A stretch of 64,000 nt of DNA from Serinus canaria (lineage: Eukaryota > Chordata > Aves > Passeriformes > Fringillidae), in NCBI RefSeq assembly GCF_022539315.1, contig NC_066338.1, positions 1,550,001-1,614,000 on the forward strand. The letters run 5' to 3'. Position numbers and translations under genes: made by a program. The notes under the pieces are model-generated. The model ran no database searches and was not told where the DNA came from. It saw only the letters and a list, made by a program, of their open reading frames with translations. Positions 48,001 to 61,400 of the stretch are shown here, piece by piece; positions within the stretch are counted from its first letter, which is position 1, and each line of letters begins with the position of its first letter.

Positions 48001-51000
48001 ACAACCAACGCTGCACCTTTTCCATGGAAACATAGCTCACCAACCCTTGTTCTAGGTTTCAGATTGCAGGAGGTACTTGGCACTCTCAAACCAGCCCAAG
48101 TTGGCACTGGTGCCAGCTTACGTCTGGAAGGAATCCTGCGCAATGCGGAATTGTTTGAGCCAGAAGGCTGCTCAGAGCCACAGGCCCTGGAACACCAACG
48201 CCGCCCGTTTTCCTGGAGAAACAAGACTCACCAACCCTGGTTCTAGGTGTCAATTTGCAGGGGGTACTTGGCACTCTCAACGAAGCCAGAGGTAGCACTG
48301 GTGCCAGCTTGGTCCTGGGAGGCATCCTGCGCAATGCAGAATTTTAGGAGCCAGAAGGCTGCTCAGAGCCACAGGCCCTGGAACAAAAACACCGCCCGTT
48401 TTCCTGGAGAAACAAGATGCACCAACCCTGGTTCTAGGCTTCAGATTGCAGGAGGTACTTGGCACTCTCAAACAAGCCCAAGTGGGCACTGGTGCCAGCT
48501 TAGTCCTGGGAGGCATCCTGCACAATGCGGAATTTTTAGAGCCAGAAGGCTGCTCTGAGCCACAGGCCCTGGATCACCAATGCCTCCCCTTTCCCTGGAA
48601 ACAAAGCTCACTAGCCCTGGTTCATGGTGTCAGACTGCAGGAGGTACTTGGCACTCTCAAACCAGCCCAAGCTGGCACTGGTGCCAGCTTGGTCCTGGGA
48701 GGCATCCTGCGCAATGCAGAATTTTAGGAGCCAGAAGGCTGCTCCGAGTAGCAGGCCCTGGAACAAAATCTTTGCCCCATTTCCCAGGTTTGGAAAACTC
48801 ACCAACCGTAGTTCTAGGAGTCAGTTCTCAGGAGGTACTTGGGACTCTCAAAACAGCACAAGTTGGCACTGGTGCCAGCTTGGTTCTGGGAGGCATCCTG
48901 CGCAATGCGGAATTTTAAGGGCCAGAAGGCTGCTCTGAGCCACAAGCCCTGGAACAAAACTTTGCCTCATTACCCAGGTTTGGAAAACTCACCAACCCTA
49001 GTTCAAGGAGTCAGTTTGCAGGAGGTACTTGGCACTCACAAAAAAGCCAGAGATGGCACTGCTGCCAGCTTGGGTCTGGGTGGCATCCTGCGCAATGCAG
49101 AATTTTAGGAGAGAGTAGGATGCTCCGAGCCACAGGCCAAGAAACAACCAACGCTGCCCCTTTTCCCTGGAAACATAGCTCACCAACCATTGTTCTAGGT
49201 TTCAGATTGCAGGAGGTATTGGCACTCTCAAACCAGCCCAAGTTGGCACTGGTGCCAGCTTACGTCTGGAAGGAATCCCGCGCAATGCGGAATTGTTTGA
49301 GCCAGAAGGCTGCTCTGAGCCACAGGCCCTGGAACGCCAACACCGCCCATTTTCCTGGAGAAACAAGAGTCACCAACCCTGGTTCTAGGGGTCAGTTTGC
49401 AGGAGGTACTTGGCACTCTCAAACCAGCCTGAGTTGGCACTGGTGCCACCTTGGTCCTGGGAGGCATCCTGCGCAATGCGGAATTTTATGAGCCAGAAGG
49501 CTGCTCAGAGCCACAGGCCCTGGAACAACAACACCGTCCGTTTACCTGGAGAAACAAGACGCACCAACCCTGGTTCTAGGCTTCAGATTGCAGGAGGTAC
49601 TTGGCACTCTCAAACAAGCCCAAGTGGGCACTGGTGCCAGCTTAGTCCTGGGAGGCATCCTGCACAATGCGGAATTTTTAGAGCCAGAAGGCTGCTCTGA
49701 GCCACAGGCCCTGGATGACAAATGCCTCCCCTTTCCCTGGAAACAAAGCTCACTAGCCCTGGTTCATGGTGTCAGACTGCAGGAGGTACTTGGCACTCTC
49801 AAACCAGCCCAAGCTGGCACTGGTGCCAGCTTGGTCTTTGGAGGCATCCTGGCAATGGAGAATTTTAGGAGCCAGAAGGCTGCTCCGAGTAGCAGGCCCT
49901 GGAACAAAATCTTTGCCCCATTTCCCAGGTTTGGAAAACTCACCAACCCTAGTTCTAGGAGTCAGTTTTCAGGAGGTACTTGGCACTCTCAAACCAGCCC
50001 AAGTTGGCACTGGTGCCAGCTTGGTCCTGGGAGGCATCCTGCGCAATGCGGAATTTTAGGAGCTAGAAGGCTGCTCGGAGCCACAAGCCCTGGAACAAAA
50101 ATTTTGCCTCATTTCCCAGGTTTGTAAAACTCACCAACCCTAGTTCTAGGAGTCAGTTTGCAGGAGGTACTTGGCATCCTCAAAAAAGCCCATGTAGGCA
50201 CTGCTGCCAGCTTGCGTCTGGGAGGCATCCTGCGCAATGCGGAATTTTAGGAGAGAGTAGGATGCTCCGAGCCACAGGCCCTGGAACAAACAATGCTGCC
50301 CCTTTTCCCTGGAAACATAGCTCACCAAACCTGATTCTAGTTTTCAGATTGCAGGAGGTACTTGGCACTCTCAAACTAGCCCAAATTGGCACTGGTGCCA
50401 GCTTACGTCTGGAAGGCATCCTGCGCAATACGGAATTGTTTGAGCCAGAAGGCTGCTCAGAGCCAAAGGCCCTGGAACACCAACGCAACGCTGCAGCTTT
50501 TCCCTGGAAGCGAGACTAACCAACCGTAGTTCTTGGACTCAGTTTTCAGGAGGTACTTGGCACTCTCAAACCTGCCCAATCTGGCACTGGTGCCAGCTTG
50601 GTCCTGGGAGGCATCCTGCGCAATGCGGAATTTTAGGAGCCAGAAGGCTGCTCTGAGCCACAAGCCCTGGAACAAAAACTTTGCCCCATTTCCCAGGTTT
50701 GGAAAACTCACCAACCCTAGTTCTAGGAGTCAGTTTGCAGGAGGTACTTGGCACTCTCAAAAAAGCCAGAGATGGCACTGCTGCCAGCTTGCATCTGGGA
50801 GGCATCCTGCGCAATGCGGAATTTTAGGGGACAGTAGGATGCTCCGAGCCACAGGCCCAGAAACAACCAACGCTGCACCTTTTCCATGGAAACATAGCTC
50901 ACCAACCCTTGTTCTAGGTTTCAGATTGCAGGAGGTACTTGGCACTCTCAAACCAGCCCAAGTTGGCACTGGTGCCAGCTTACGTCTGGAAGGAATCCTG

Positions 51001-51960
51001 CGCAATGCGGAATTGTTTGAGCCAGAAGGCTGCTCAGAGCCACAGGCCCTGGAACACCAACGCCGCCCGTTTTCCTGGAGAAACAAGACTCACCAACCCT
51101 GGTTCTAGGTGTCAATTTGCAGGGGGTACTTGGCACTCTCAACGAAGCCAGAGGTAGCACTGGTGCCAGCTTGGTCCTGGGAGGCATCCTGCGCAATGCA
51201 GAATTTTAGGAGCCAGAAGGCTGCTCAGAGCCACAGGCCCTGGAACAAAAACACCGCCCGTTTTCCTGGAGAAACAAGATGCACCAACCCTGGTTCTAGG
51301 CTTCAGATTGCAGGAGGTACTTGGCACTCTCAAACAAGCCCAAGTGGGCACTGGTGCCAGCTTAGTCCTGGGAGGCATCCTGCACAATGCGGAATATTTA
51401 GAGCCAGAAGGCTGCTCTGAGCCACAGGCCCTGGATCACAAATGCCTCCCCTTTCCCTGGAAACAAAGCTTACTAGCCCTGGTTCATGGTGCCTGACTGC
51501 AGGAGGTACTTGGCACTCTCAAACCAGCCCAAGTTGCCACTGGTGCCAGCTTGGTCCTGGGAGGCATCCTGCACAATGCAGAATTTTAGGAGCCAGAAGG
51601 CTGCTCCGAGTAGCAGGCCCTGGAACAAAATCTTTTCCCCATTTCCCAGGTTTGGAAAACTCACCAACCCTAGTTCTAGGAGTCAGTTCTCAGGAGGTAC
51701 TTGGCACTCTCAAAACAGCACAAGTTGGCCCTGGTGCCAGCTTGGTCCTGGGAGGCATCCTGCGCAATGAGGAATTTTAAGAGCCAGAAGGCTGCTCTGA
51801 GCCACAAGCCCTGGAACAAAAACTTTGCCTCATTTCCCAGGTTTGGAAAACTCACCAACCCTAGTTCAAGGAGTCAGTTTGCAGGAGGTACTTTGCACTC
51901 TTAAACAAGCAAAAGATGGCTCTGCTGCCAGCTTGGGTCTGGGTGGCATCCTGCGCAATG
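42000..51960 (-). repeat. 15-monomer higher-order repeat, 2,863 bp, three full copies
   Basis: A marked monomer with CACCAATGCCTCCCC starts copies at about 42,841, 45,704, 48,568 and 51,430, giving spacings of 2,863, 2,864 and 2,862 bp. Between 45,704 and 48,568 I count 15 copies of the GGAGGTACTTGGCACTC box, so the unit is 15 monomers of ~191 bp. Copies are almost identical at matching positions, while neighbouring monomers within a copy differ widely. A partial copy precedes 42,841 (from about 42,000) and another runs from 51,430 to about 51,950 before similarity fades. Confidence 0.93.
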
Positions 51961-54900
51961 CGGAATTTTAGGAGAGAGTAGGATGCTCCGAGCTACAGGC
52001 CCTGGAACAACAACACTGCCCCTTTTCCCTGGAAATATAGCTCACCAACCCTGGTTCTAGGTTTCAGATTGCAGGAGGTACTTGGCACTCTCAATCCAGC
52101 CCAAGTTTCCACTGGTTCCAGCTTACGTCTGGAAGGCATCCTGCGCAATGCAGAATCGTTTGAGCCAGAAGGCTGCTCTGAGCCACAGGACCTGGATCAC
52201 CAATGCCTCCCCTTTCCCTGGAAACAAAGCTCACTAGCCCTGGTTCATGGTGTCAGACTGGAGGAGGTACTTGGCACTCTCAAACCAGCCTGACTTCGCA
52301 CTGGTGCCAGCTTGCCTCTGAAAGGCGTCCCGCACAATGCGGAATTTTTTGAGCCAGAAGGTTGCTCCGAGCCAAAGGCCCTGGAACACCAATGCAGCGC
52401 TGCACATTTTCCCTGGAAGCGAGCCTAACTAACCCTGGTTCTTGGACTCAGTTTTCAGGAGGTACTTGGCACTCTCAAATCAGCCCAAGTTGGGACTAGT
52501 TCCAGCTTGGTCCTGGGAGGGCTGCTGCGCAATGCAGAATTTTAGGAGCCAGAAGGCTGCTCCGAGTACCAGGCCCTGGAACAAAATCTTTGCCCCATTT
52601 CCCAGGTTTGGAAAACTCACCAACCCTAGTTCATGGTGTCAGTTTGCAGGAGGTACTTGGCACTCTCAAACCAGCCCTAGTTGGCACCTGTGCCAGCTTG
52701 GTCCTGGGAGGCATCCTGCGCAATGCGGAATTTTAAGAGCCAGAAGGCTGCTCTGAGCCACAAGCCCTGGAACAAAAACTTTGCCCCATTTCCCAGGTTT
52801 GTTAAACTTACCAACCCTAGTTCTAGGAGTCAGTTTGCAGGAGGTACTTGGCACTCTTAAACAAGCCCAAGATGGCACTGCTGCCAGCTTGGGTCTGGGT
52901 GGCATCCTGCGCAATGCGGAATTTTAGGAGAGAGTAGGATGCTCCGAGCCACAGGCCCTGGAACAACCAACGCTGCCCCTTTCCCCTGGAAACATAGCTC
53001 ACCAACCCTGGTTCTAGGTTTCTGATTGCAGGAGGTACTTGGCACTCTCAATCCAGCCCAAGTTTCCACTGGTTCCAGCTTACGTCTGGAAGGCATCCTG
53101 CGCAATGCAGAATCGTTTGAGCCAGAAGGCTGCTCAGAGCCACAGGACCTGGATCACCAATGCCTCCCCTTTCCCTGGAAAAAAAGCTCACTAGCCCTGT
53201 TTCATGGTGTCAGACTGGAGGAGGTACTTGGCACTCTCAAACCAGCCTGACTTCGCACTGGTGCCAGCTTGCCTCTGAAAGGCGTCCCGCACAATGCGGA
53301 ATTTTTTGAGCCAGAAGGTTGCTCCGAGCCAAAGGCCCTGGAACACCAACGCAGCGCTGCACCTTTTCCCTGGAAGCGAGCCTAACCAACCCTGGTTCTT
53401 GGACTCAGTTTTCAGGAGGTACTTGGCACTCTCAAACCAGCCCAAGTTGGGACTAGTGCCAGCTTGGTCCTGGGAGGGCTGCTGCGCAATGCGGAATTTT
53501 AGGAGCCAGAAGGCTGCTCCGAGTACCAGGCCCTGGAACAAAATCTTTGCCCCATTTCCCAGGTTTGGAAAACTCACCAACCCTAGTTCTAGGAGTCAGT
53601 TTGCAGGAGGTACTTGGCACTCTCAAAAAAGCCAGAGATGGCACTGCTGCCAGCTTGCGTCTGGAGGCATCCTGCGCAATGCGGAATTTTAGGAGAGAGT
53701 AGGATCCTCCGAGCCACGGGCCCTGGAACAAAATTGCTGCTCGTTTTCCCTGGAAACATAGCTCACCAACCCTGGTTCTAGGTTTCAGATTGCAGGAGGT
53801 ACTTGGCACTCTCAATCCAGCCCAAGTGGGCACTGGTGCCAGCTTGGTCTTGGGAGGCATCCTGCACAATGCGGAATTTTAGGAGGTTGAAGGGTGCTCA
53901 GAGCCACAGCCCCTGGATCACAAATGCTGACCCTTTCCCTGGAAACAAAGCTCACTAACCCTGGTTCATGGTGCCAGATTGCTGGAGGTACTTGACACTC
54001 TCAAACCAGCCCAAGTTTGCACTGGATCCAGCTTAATCCTGGAAGGCATCCTGCACAATGCGGAATTTTTTGAGCCAGAAAGCTGCTCCGAGCCACATGC
54101 CCTGGAACACCAACCCAACGCTGCCCGTTTTCCTGGAGAAACAAGACTCACCAACCCTGGTTCATCGTGTCAGTTTGCACGAGGTACTTGGCACACTAAA
54201 TCCAGCCAGAGTTGGCACTGGTGCCAGCTTGGTCCTGGAAGGCATCATGCGCAATGCAGAATATTAGGAGGCAGACGGCTTCTCTGAGAAACAAACCCTG
54301 GATTAACAACGCTGACCCTTTTCCCTGGAAGCAAGACTCACCAATTCTGGTTCTAAAAATGAGTTTGCTGGAGGTACTTCGCACTCTAAAACCAGCCCAA
54401 TTTTGCACTAGGTGCCAGCTTGGTCCTGGGAGGCATCCTGCGCAAAGCGGAATTTTAGGAGCCAGAAGGCTGCTCTGAGCCACAAGTCCTGGAACAAAAC
54501 TTTGCCCCACTTCCCCGGTTTGGAAAACTCACCAAACCTTGTTCTAAGAGTCAGATGGCAGGAGGTACTTGGCACTCTCAAACAAGGCCAAGTTGGCACT
54601 GCTGCCAGCTTGGGTCTGGGAGGCATCCTGCACAATGCGGAATTTTTTGAGCCAGAAGGCTGCTCCGAGCCACAGGCCCTGGAATAACCAACGCTGCCCT
54701 TTTCCCAGGAAACATAGCTCACAAACCCTGGTTCTAGGTGTCAGTCTTAAGGAGGTTCTTGGCACTCTCAAACCAGCCCAAGTTGGCACTGGTGCCAGCT
54801 TGCCTCTGGGAGGCATCCTGCGCAATGCAGAATTTTTTGATTCAGAAGGCTGCTCTGAGCCACAGGCTCTGGAACACAAACACCGCCAGTTTTCCTAAAG

Positions 54901-54984
54901 AAACATGACTCACCAGCTCTGGTCCTAGGGGTCAGTTTGCAGGAGGCACTTGGCACTCTCAAACAAGCCCGCGTTGGCACTGTT
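51960..54984 (-). repeat. Satellite array 3b with a 957-bp, 5-monomer duplication
   Basis: A block starting near 52,069 recurs at 53,026, a 957-bp period equal to five monomers. It carries marker variants such as AAGTTTCCACTGG and CTTCGCACTGGTG. After about 53,700 the monomers are unrelated singles, including the AAAATGAGTTTGC variant also seen next to the provirus and at 21,250. Confidence 0.88.
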
Positions 54985-55484
54985 NNNNNNNNNNNNNNNN
55001 NNNNNNNNNNNNNNNNNNNNNNNNNNNNNNNNNNNNNNNNNNNNNNNNNNNNNNNNNNNNNNNNNNNNNNNNNNNNNNNNNNNNNNNNNNNNNNNNNNNN
55101 NNNNNNNNNNNNNNNNNNNNNNNNNNNNNNNNNNNNNNNNNNNNNNNNNNNNNNNNNNNNNNNNNNNNNNNNNNNNNNNNNNNNNNNNNNNNNNNNNNNN
55201 NNNNNNNNNNNNNNNNNNNNNNNNNNNNNNNNNNNNNNNNNNNNNNNNNNNNNNNNNNNNNNNNNNNNNNNNNNNNNNNNNNNNNNNNNNNNNNNNNNNN
55301 NNNNNNNNNNNNNNNNNNNNNNNNNNNNNNNNNNNNNNNNNNNNNNNNNNNNNNNNNNNNNNNNNNNNNNNNNNNNNNNNNNNNNNNNNNNNNNNNNNNN
55401 NNNNNNNNNNNNNNNNNNNNNNNNNNNNNNNNNNNNNNNNNNNNNNNNNNNNNNNNNNNNNNNNNNNNNNNNNNNNNNNNNNNN
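54985..55484. other. Assembly gap (500 N)
   Basis: Exactly 500 N, a placeholder length. The array changes from divergent to highly homogeneous across it. Confidence 0.99.
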
Positions 55485-58400
55485 AAAACTCACCAACCCT
55501 AGTTGATGGTGTCAGTTTGCAGGAGGTACTTGGCACTCTCAAACCAGCCCAAGTTGGCACTGGTGCCAGCTTGGTCCTGGGAGGCATCCTGCGATATGCG
55601 GAATTTTAAAAGCCAGAAGGCTGCTCTGAGCCACAGGCCCTAGAACAAAAAACCGCCCCTTTTCCCGGGAAAGCAAAACTCACCAACCCTAGTTGATGGT
55701 GGTCAGTTTGCAGGAGGTACTTGGCACTCTCAAACCAGCCCAAGTTGGCACTGGTGCCAGCTTGGTCCTGGGAGGCATCCTGCGATATGCGGAATTTTAA
55801 GAGCCAGAAGGCTGCTCTGAGCCACCGGCCCTGAACACAAAAACCGCCCCTTTTCCCAGGTAAGCAAAACTCACCAACCCTAGTTGATGGTGTCAGTTTG
55901 CAGGAGGTACTTGGCACTCTCAAACCAGCCCAAGTTGGCACTGGTGCCAGCTTGGTCCTGGGAGGCATCCTGCGATATGCGGAATTTTAAAAGCCAGAAG
56001 GCTGCTCTGAGCCACAGCCCCTAGAACACAAAAACCGCCCCTTTCCCTGGGAAATAAAACTCACCAACCCTAGTTGATGGTGTCAGTTTGCAGGAGGTAC
56101 TTGGCACTCTCAAACCAGCCCAAGTTGGCACTGGTGCCAGCTTGGTCCTGGGAGGCATCCTGCGATATGCGGAATTTTAAAAGCCAGAAGGCTGCTCTGA
56201 GCCACCGGCCCTAGAACACAAAAACCGCCCCTTTTCCCAGGTAAGCAAAACTCACCAACCCTAGTTGATGGTGTCAGTTTGCAGGAGGTACTTGGCACTC
56301 TCAAACCAGCCCAAGTTGGCACTGGTGCCAGCTTGGTCCTGGGAGGCATCCTGCGATATGCGGAATTTTAGGAGCCAGAAGGCTGCTCTGAGCCACCGGC
56401 CCTGAACACAAAACCGCCCCTTTTCCCAGGTAAGCAAAACTCACCAACCCTAGTTCATGGTGTCAGTTTGCAGGAGGTACTTGGCACTCTCAAACCAGCC
56501 CAAGTTGGCACTGGTGCCAGCTTGGTCCTGGGAGGCATCCTGCGATATGCGGAATTTTAAAGCCAGAAGGCTGCTCTGAGCCACAGGCCCTGAACACAAA
56601 AACCGCCCCTTTTCCCTGGAAATAAAACTCACCAACCCTAGTTGATGGTGTCAGTTTGCAGGAGGTACTTGGCACTCTCAAACCAGCCCAAGTTGGCACT
56701 GGTGCCAGCTTGGTCCTGGGAGGCATCCTGCGATATGCGGAATTTTAAAAGCCAGAAGGCTGCTCTGAGCCACCGCCCTAGAACACAAAAACCGCCCCTT
56801 TTCCCTGGGAATCAAAACTCACCAACCCTAGTTGATGGTGTCAGTTTGCAGGAGGTACTTGGCACTCTCAAACCAGCCCAAGTTGGCACTGGTGCCAGCT
56901 TGGTCCTGGGAGGCATCCTGCGATATGCGGAATTTTAAAAGCCAGAAGGCTGCTCTGAGCCACAGCCCTAGAACACAAAAACCGCCCCTTTTCCCTGGGA
57001 AATAAAACTCACCAACCCTAGTTGATGGTGTCAGTTTGCAGGAGGTACTTGGCACTCTCAAACCAGCCCAAGTTGGCACTGGTGCCAGCTTGGTCCTGGG
57101 AGGCATCCTGCGATATGCGGAATTTTAAAAGCCAGAAGGCTGCTCTGAGCCACAGCCCCTAGAACACAAAAACCGCCCCTTTTCCCTGGGAAATAAAACT
57201 CACCAACCCTAGTTCATGGTGTCAGTTTGCAGGAGGTACTTGGCACTCTCAAACCAGCCCAAGTTGGCACTGGTGCCAGCTTGGTCCTGGGAGGCATCCT
57301 GCGATATGCGGAATTTTAAAAGCCAGAAGGCTGCTCTGAGCCACCGGCCCTGCAACACAAAACCGCCCCTTTTCCCAGGTAAGCAAAACTCACCAACCCT
57401 AGTTGATGGTGTCAGTTTGCAGGAGGTACTTGGCACTCTCAAACCAGCCCAAGTTGGCACTGGTGCCAGCTTGGTCCTGGGAGGCATCCTGCGATATGCG
57501 GAATTTTAAAAGCCAGAAGGCTGCTCTGAGCCACAGCCCTAGAACACAAAAACCGCCCCTTTTCCCTGGGAAATAAAACTCACCAACCCTAGTTGATGGT
57601 GTCAGTTTGCAGGAGGTACTTGGCACTCTCAAACCAGCCCAAGTTGGCACTGGTGCCAGCTTGGTCCTGGGAGGCATCCTGCGATATGCGGAATTTTAAA
57701 AGCCAGAAGGCTGCTCTGAGCCACAGCCCCTAGAACACAAAAACCGCCCCTTTTCCCTGGGAAATAAAACTCACCAACCCTAGTTGATGGTGTCAGTTTG
57801 CAGGAGGTACTTGGCACTCTCAAACCAGCCCAAGTTGGCACTGGTGCCAGCTTGGTCCTGGGAGGCATCCTGCGATATGCGGAATTTTAAAAGCCAGAAG
57901 GCTGCTCTGAGCCACCGCCCTGAACACAAAACCGCCCCTTTTCCCGGTAAGCAAAACTCACCAACCCTAGTTGATGGTGTCAGTTTGCAGGAGGTACTTG
58001 GCACTCTCAAACCAGCCCAAGTTGGCACTGGTGCCAGCTTGGTCCTGGGAGGCATCCTGCGATATGCGGAATTTTAAAAGCCAGAAGGCTGCTCTGAGCC
58101 ACCGCCCTAGAACACAAAAACCGCCCCTTTTCCCAGGTAAGCAAAACTCACCAACCCTAGTTGATGGTGTCAGTTTGCAGGAGGTACTTGGCACTCTCAA
58201 ACCAGCCCAAGTTGGCACTGGTGCCAGCTTGGTCCTGGGAGGCATCCTGCGATATGCGGAATTTTAAAAGCCAGAAGGCTGCTCTGAGCCACCGCCCTGA
58301 ACACAAAACCGCCCCTTTTCCCAGGTAAGCAAAAACTCACCAACCCTAGTTGATGGTGTCAGTTTGCAGGAGGTACTTGGCACTCTCAAACCAGCCCAAG

Positions 58401-61400
58401 TTGGCACTGGTGCCAGCTTGGTCCTGGGAGGCATCCTGCGATATGCGGAATTTTAAAAGCCAGAAGGCTGCTCTGAGCCACAGCCCTAGAACACAAAAAC
58501 CGCCCCTTTTCCCTGGAAGCAAAACTCACCAACCCTAGTTGATGGTGTCAGTTTGCAGGAGGTACTTGGCACTCTCAAACCAGCCCAAGTTGGCACTGGT
58601 GCCAGCTTGGTCCTGGGAGGCATCCTGCGATATGCGGAATTTTAAAAGCCAGAAGGCTGCTCTGAGCCACAGCCCCTAGAACACAAAAACCGCCCCTTTC
58701 CCTGGGAAATAAAACTCACCAACCCTAGTTGATGGTGTCAGTTTGCAGGAGGTACTTGGCACTCTCAAACCAGCCCAAGTTGGCACTGGTGCCAGCTTGG
58801 TCCTGGGAGGCATCCTGCGATATGCGGAATTTTAAAAGCCAGAAGGCTGCTCTGAGCCACAGCCCCTAGAACACAAAAACCGCCCCTTTTCCCTGGGAAA
58901 TAAAACTCACCAACCCTAGTTGATGGTGTCAGTTTGCAGGAGGTACTTGGCACTCTCAAACCAGCCCAAGTTGGCACTGGTGCCAGCTTGGTCCTGGGAG
59001 GCATCCTGCGATATGCGGAATTTTAAAAGCCAGAAGGCTGCTCTGAGCCACAGGCCCTAGAACACAAAAACCGCCCCTTTTCCCAGGGAAGCAAAACTCA
59101 CCAACCCTAGTTGATGGTGTCAGTTTGCAGGAGGTACTTGGCACTCTCAAACCAGCCCAGTTGGCACTGGTGCCAGCTTGGTCCTGGGAGGCATCCTGCG
59201 ATATGCGGAATTTTAAAAGCCAGAAGGCTGCTCTGAGCCACCGGCCCTGAACACAAAAACCGCCCCTTTTCCCAGGTAAGCAAAACTCACCAACCCTAGT
59301 TGATGGTGTCAGTTTGCAGGAGGTACTTGGCACTCTCAAACCAGCCCAAGTTGGCACTGGTGCCAGCTTGGTCCTGGGAGGCATCCTGCGATATGCGGAA
59401 TTTTAAAAGCCAGAAGGCTGCTCTGAGCCACCGCCCTAGAACACAAAACCGCCCCTTTTCCCTGGGAAGTAAAACTCACCAACCCTAGTTGATGGTGTCA
59501 GTTTGCAGGAGGTACTTGGCACTCTCAAACCAGCCCAAGTTGGCACTGGTGCCAGCTTGGTCCTGGGAGGCATCCTGCGATATGCGGAATTTTAAAAGCC
59601 AGAAGGCTGCTCTGAGCCACCGCCCTGAACACAAAAACCGCCCCTTTTCCCAGGTAAGCAAAACTCACCAACCCTAGTTGATGGTGTCAGTTTGCAGGAG
59701 GTACTTGGCACTCTCAAACCAGCCCAAGTTGGCACTGGTGCCAGCTTGGTCCTGGGAGGCATCCTGCGATATGCGGAATTTTAAAAGCCAGAAGGCTGCT
59801 CTGAGCCACAGCCCTAGAACACAAAAACCGCCCCTTTTCCCTGGGAAATAAAACTCACCAACCCTAGTTGATGGTGTCAGTTTGCAGGAGGTACTTGGCA
59901 CTCTCAAACCAGCCCAAGTTGGCACTGGTGCCAGCTTGGTCCTGGGAGGCATCCTGCGATATGCGGAATTTTAAAAGCCAGAAGGCTGCTCTGAGCCACA
60001 GCCCCTAGAACACAAAAACCGCCCCTTTTCCCTGGGAAATAAAACTCACCAACCCTAGTTGATGGTGTCAGTTTGCAGGAGGTACTTGGCACTCTCAAAC
60101 CAGCCCAAGTTGGCACTGGTGCCAGCTTGGTCCTGGGAGGCATCCTGCGATATGCGGAATTTTAAAAGCCAGAAGGCTGCTCTGAGCCACGGCCCTGAAC
60201 ACAAAACCGCCCCTTTTCCCAGGTAAGCAAAACTCACCAACCCTAGTTGATGGTGTCAGTTTGCAGGAGGTACTTGGCACTCTCAAACCAGCCCAAGTTG
60301 GCACTGGTGCCAGCTTGGTCCTGGGAGGCATCCTGCGATATGCGGAATTTTAAAAGCCAGAAGGCTGCTCTGAGCCACAGCCCTAGAACACAAAAACCGC
60401 CCCTTTTCCCTGGGAAATAAAACTCACCAACCCTAGTTGATGGTGTCAGTTTGCAGGAGGTACTTGGCACTCTCAAACCAGCCCAAGTTGGCACTGGTGC
60501 CAGCTTGGTCCTGGGAGGCATCCTGCGATATGCGGAATTTTAAAAGCCAGAAGGCTGCTCTGAGCCACAGCCCCTAGAACACAAAAACCGCCCCTTTTCC
60601 CTGGGAAATAAAACTCACCAACCCTAGTTGATGGTGTCAGTTTGCAGGAGGTACTTGGCACTCTCAAACCAGCCCAAGTTGGCACTGGTGCCAGCTTGGT
60701 CCTGGGAGGCATCCTGCGATATGCGGAATTTTAAAAGCCAGAAGGCTGCTCTGAGCCACAGCCCTAGAACACAAAAACCGCCCCTTTTCCCGGGTAAGCA
60801 AAACTCACCAACCCTAGTTGATGGTGTCAGTTTGCAGGAGGTACTTGGCACTCTCAAACCAGCCCAAGTTGGCACTGGTGCCAGCTTGGTCCTGGGAGGC
60901 ATCCTGCGATATGCGGAATTTAAAAGCCAGAAGGCTGCTCTGAGCCACAGGCCCTAGAACACAAAAACCGCCCCTTTTCCCTGGGAACAAAACTCACCAA
61001 CCCTAGTTGATGGTGTCAGTTTGCAGGAGGTACTTGGCACTCTCAAACCAGCCCAAGTTGGCACTGGTGCCAGCTTGTTCCTGGGAGGCATCCTGCGATA
61101 TGCGGAATTTTAAAAGCCAGAAGGCTGCTCTGAGCCACAGGCCCTAGAACACAAAAACCGCCCCTTTTCCCAGGTAAGCAAAACTCACCAACCCTAGTTG
61201 ATGGTGTCAGTTTGCAGGAGGTACTTGGCACTCTCAAACCAGCCCAAGTTGGCACTGGTGCCAGCTTGGTCCTGGGAGGCATCCTGCGATATGCGGAATT
61301 TTAAAAGCCAGAAGGCTGCTCTGAGCCACAGCCCTAGAACACAAAAACCGCCCCTTTTCCCTGGGAAATAAAACTCACCAACCCTAGTTGATGGTGTCAG

